In this document: positions 32,796-35,000 of the stretch, in pieces
How the letters are laid out: the number at the start of each line of letters is the position of its first letter
How positions within the stretch are numbered: position 1 is the stretch's first letter
Source of the DNA: Chrysomallon squamiferum
Taxonomy: Eukaryota; Mollusca; Gastropoda; Neomphalida; Peltospiridae
NCBI GenBank assembly: GCA_012295275.1
Contig: CM022673.1
Coordinates: forward strand, 9,370,788-9,405,787
Length of the DNA stretch: 35,000 nucleotides
Direction: 5' to 3'
Notes under the pieces: model-generated
The model's input: the letters and a program-made list of their open reading frames with translations, nothing else
What the model was told of the DNA's origin: nothing
The model's database searches: none
Program-made: the position numbers and the translations under genes

Positions 32796-33085
32796 TGACC
32801 ATAGCCAACAACAATTACCAGAATTAATAATAAAAGAGAATTTTCATAAGTTTTCTTTTTTTAAAGATACCACTAACTCAGGTTTGAAATAATAATATGA
32901 AGATTATTCATATTCATAAAAAAAAAAGGTATTGTTTCATAAATTCAAGTAGCTACCTTTTATAGCTAGATATATATAAACATATTATATGGATTGCTGA
33001 AAATGTATTTTAAAATTTTTATTATATTTTTTCTTTATCATTTTCATATATGTTGTTATTAGTACTACTATTACTACTGGTGTTA
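32796..33085. other. Intronic AT-rich DNA, nothing recognised
   Basis: Unique AT-rich sequence with an A10 run near 32918. Confidence 0.5.
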
Positions 33086-33111
33086 TTTTTTTTTTTTTTT
33101 TTTTTTTTTTT
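33086..33111. repeat. Poly-T tract
   Basis: About 25 T bases followed by a short (ATT)n. Confidence 0.95.
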
Positions 33112-33949
33112 ATTATTATTTAAATCAGATTCTTCATTTAGTAAATTCTATATCAACATAAAAACATTAATGAATATTTGAAATTTATATTTCTTAAACA
33201 ACTACAAGTTGCTGTAATTATAATTATAAATTCTGTTCTTAGCCACATACTTTCACCATTATATACATTTGTCTATTTTCCAACAGTTATACTTAGCTGT
33301 ACATAAAAAAACAACTAAACATACATGCATCATTAATACATCCAAATAGTGTTTTTATACATGTATAAAAACACATTCGTGTAATAAAACATATGTGAAT
33401 GTATGGATGAACATAAACATACACACACACACACATGCATCCATAAACACATAAATTATTATCACTTAAAATAAATAATCCTAATGAGTCAAAATTAATT
33501 TACTATTAAAATATACAATGCTTAAGTCAGATATATAAATATAACTGTTATCAGTTTTAATGTGTCTGCACACATGCATGCCTGTGCACATTCATTAACT
33601 GTAACATTCGTTAATAAAGTTAGAACAATCAAGGTATTTTATGGCATGAATTTGTGTGCATCTAGTGTGTGCATGTTTGGGTGCACATAGATTTGTTTCT
33701 GCATGTGCAAACATGTTTGTTCCTATTTTTAATTATCTTCAGATATTTGTACATAGATGTATTTGGCCAAATGTGTTGTTGTGTTCACTCAGTCACATGT
33801 GAAACAAACTAATGACCTATTGAAAAAACTCTAATGAAATTTTGTGCGCGTGTGTGTATATATATATATATGGATGGGTGTTAATAGGTGTCTGTCTGTA
33901 TGTATGTGTGTGTGCATGTATATGGCAGTGATTCAGTGCATGCAATATT

Positions 33950-34077
33950 TAAAAAAAAAAAAAAAAAAAAAACTAATATCAGTTCAATGCAAAACAAAAA
34001 AACAACAAAAATAACAAACACAAACATTCCATGCTTTTAACATTTCAACAAAATATAAAAAAAAAAAAAAAAAAAAA
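33950..34077. repeat. Two poly-A tracts
   Basis: A22 at 33951-33972 and A21 at 34057-34077, with A-rich sequence between them. Confidence 0.93.
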
Positions 34078-34600
34078 GTTAAAAAACACAAAGGGTTCAT
34101 TCAACTACTTGAAAAATATATGACAAAGAAAACAATTTCAACAGGAAAAAAATATGTTAATAATATTTTCAATAGCATAACAAGGGGAAAAATTTTTAGA
34201 ATCTAAAAATAACAAACAAACAAACAACAGAAAATCAACTAAAAGTTAAAAGAATTCACAGAAACAAAAATAATAAAACAACATCATCAACAGACAAAAA
34301 ACAAACCTGAAGTTTCCTTCTTAACCGTTGCTGTCAAACAAATATAAAAAGAAGGCAATAAATAAGTAATTAAAGTTTTTAATTATGCTCCACAAAATTT
34401 TATGTGATTAATGATCAAACAAGTTTGTATAGAATGCTTATAAGAAAGAAGAAATATATAATCATCATTCAATTGCCTATTCCTGACAGTTAGCAATAAG
34501 GGATCTTTCGTTTATACCTTCTCATAAACAGGAAAACATAACATTGCTCAATATATATTTTTACTTGTCTTTTAAAAAATCATTGTCAAGAATAGGAAAC
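34078..34600. other. Intronic A-rich DNA, nothing recognised
   Basis: A-rich, with short AAAC steps near 34211. No coding or RNA-gene signal. Confidence 0.5.
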
Positions 34601-34604
34601 AGCT

Positions 34605-34680
34605 CAATGAGTGACTTGAACAGATTTGATCCCACAATCTGTCATGCTTCAGGCAAGTATTTTTAGAGTGCATTTGACTT
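34605..34680 (-). mobile_element. Possible tRNA-derived SINE fragment
   Basis: On the minus strand, GGGATCAAATC (34623-34633) resembles a pol III B box, preceded by CTTGCCTGAAGCATGACAGATTGT in tRNA-like order. The A-box side is decayed. Weaker than the examples at 14382 and 15491. Confidence 0.3.
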
Positions 34681-35000
34681 CCTTTCCCAACCAGTATAAA
34701 AGAAAATGTTAAAGAAAATAAAACTGAAATTTTTGCTAGCAAAAACTAAATATATGGTCTAAGGGAGGTAACTGTACTTAAGCCTAAGGGAACTTTCTTG
34801 TAGAATAGAACTGTAAGAATGAGGCCGAAAAATATGATCCATTTCAAACTGAATTATTATCCAGTTTTATAAATTCATGTGGGTCGTGAAGGATTTAGAA
34901 AAAATGACTTTTGTGTTTGAAAGTTACATAAAAATAGAAGTTCATGTTTATTTATATAAATATCTTTCATATACATAGCTGTAATGTTAATGCATCCAGA
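34681..35000. other. Intronic AT-rich DNA at the window edge
   Basis: Unique AT-rich sequence. AAGGGAGGTAACT at 34761-34773 resembles the motif at 4278-4290. No exon recognised. Confidence 0.45.

Larger units (their letters stand above)
28211..35000 (-). other. Partial upstream intron of the ANKS1-family gene (runs off the window)
   Basis: Everything to the right of the KSTDVIAK exon is inferred to be intron, because the expected preceding PTB exon was not found in any minus-strand frame up to the window end. The low end is a CTGTTTTCAG acceptor. Contents are listed separately: microsatellites, islands at 28690-29200, 29870-30110 and 31960-32165, two degenerate tandem repeats and a SINE-like fragment. 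The rest is AT-rich sequence in which I see nothing further, including 33112-33949, which has only scattered TA and TG steps. An unannotated 5' exon of another isoform could still lie here. Confidence 0.6.

Overview
The window looks like AT-rich genomic DNA from an animal, most likely a mollusc and probably a cephalopod. The evidence is spliced coding exons with consensus splice sites, a very high density of microsatellites and homopolymer tracts, a 9.6-kb intron, and degenerate tRNA-derived SINE heads. The species assignment is an inference from sequence style. The gene identification is firmer.

I can support only one protein-coding gene, on the minus strand. Three exons, at 28210-28124, 27867-27730 and 18119-17946, join in phase 0. 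They encode the last 132 residues of an ANKS1-family protein (ANKS1A/Odin and ANKS1B/AIDA-1 in vertebrates): the C-terminal two thirds or so of the phosphotyrosine-binding (PTB) domain plus a short Ser/Glu-rich tail ending in TAG. The ankyrin repeats, SAM domains and first PTB strands must lie beyond position 35000. The two complete introns are 256 bp and 9610 bp, and at least 6.8 kb of a third intron runs off the right edge. Downstream of the stop come a degenerate short tandem repeat and two candidate polyadenylation hexamers. The region from about 17600 to 1 is then probably 3' flanking DNA, since no other exon could be recognised there.

The rest is non-coding and of two kinds. The first is low-complexity DNA: (TAA)n, (GA/TC)n, (TTTA)n, (GGAT)n, (CA/TG)n, an AATTC pentanucleotide array and A/T homopolymers of up to 39 nt. 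These produce the long poly-Leu, poly-Ile, poly-Tyr and Ser-Leu reading frames, which are not genes. The second is a set of discrete, less AT-rich, CpG-containing, non-repetitive islands (about 613-1343, 2720-2900, 5100-6100, 6540-7010, 15566-16890, 18725-19260, 20040-20940, 23440-23830, 25600-26250, 28690-29200, 29870-30110 and 31960-32165). They lack sustained open frames and carry clustered transcription-factor-like motifs, so they are the best candidates for regulatory elements of this locus.

Other structure includes degenerate minisatellites with 18-bp, about 25-bp and about 50-bp units, a perfect 22-bp palindrome, a repeated DR1-type nuclear-receptor motif, a CTCF-like core and a 13-mer present three times. 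I found no convincing evidence of a new multi-gene biological system in this window.
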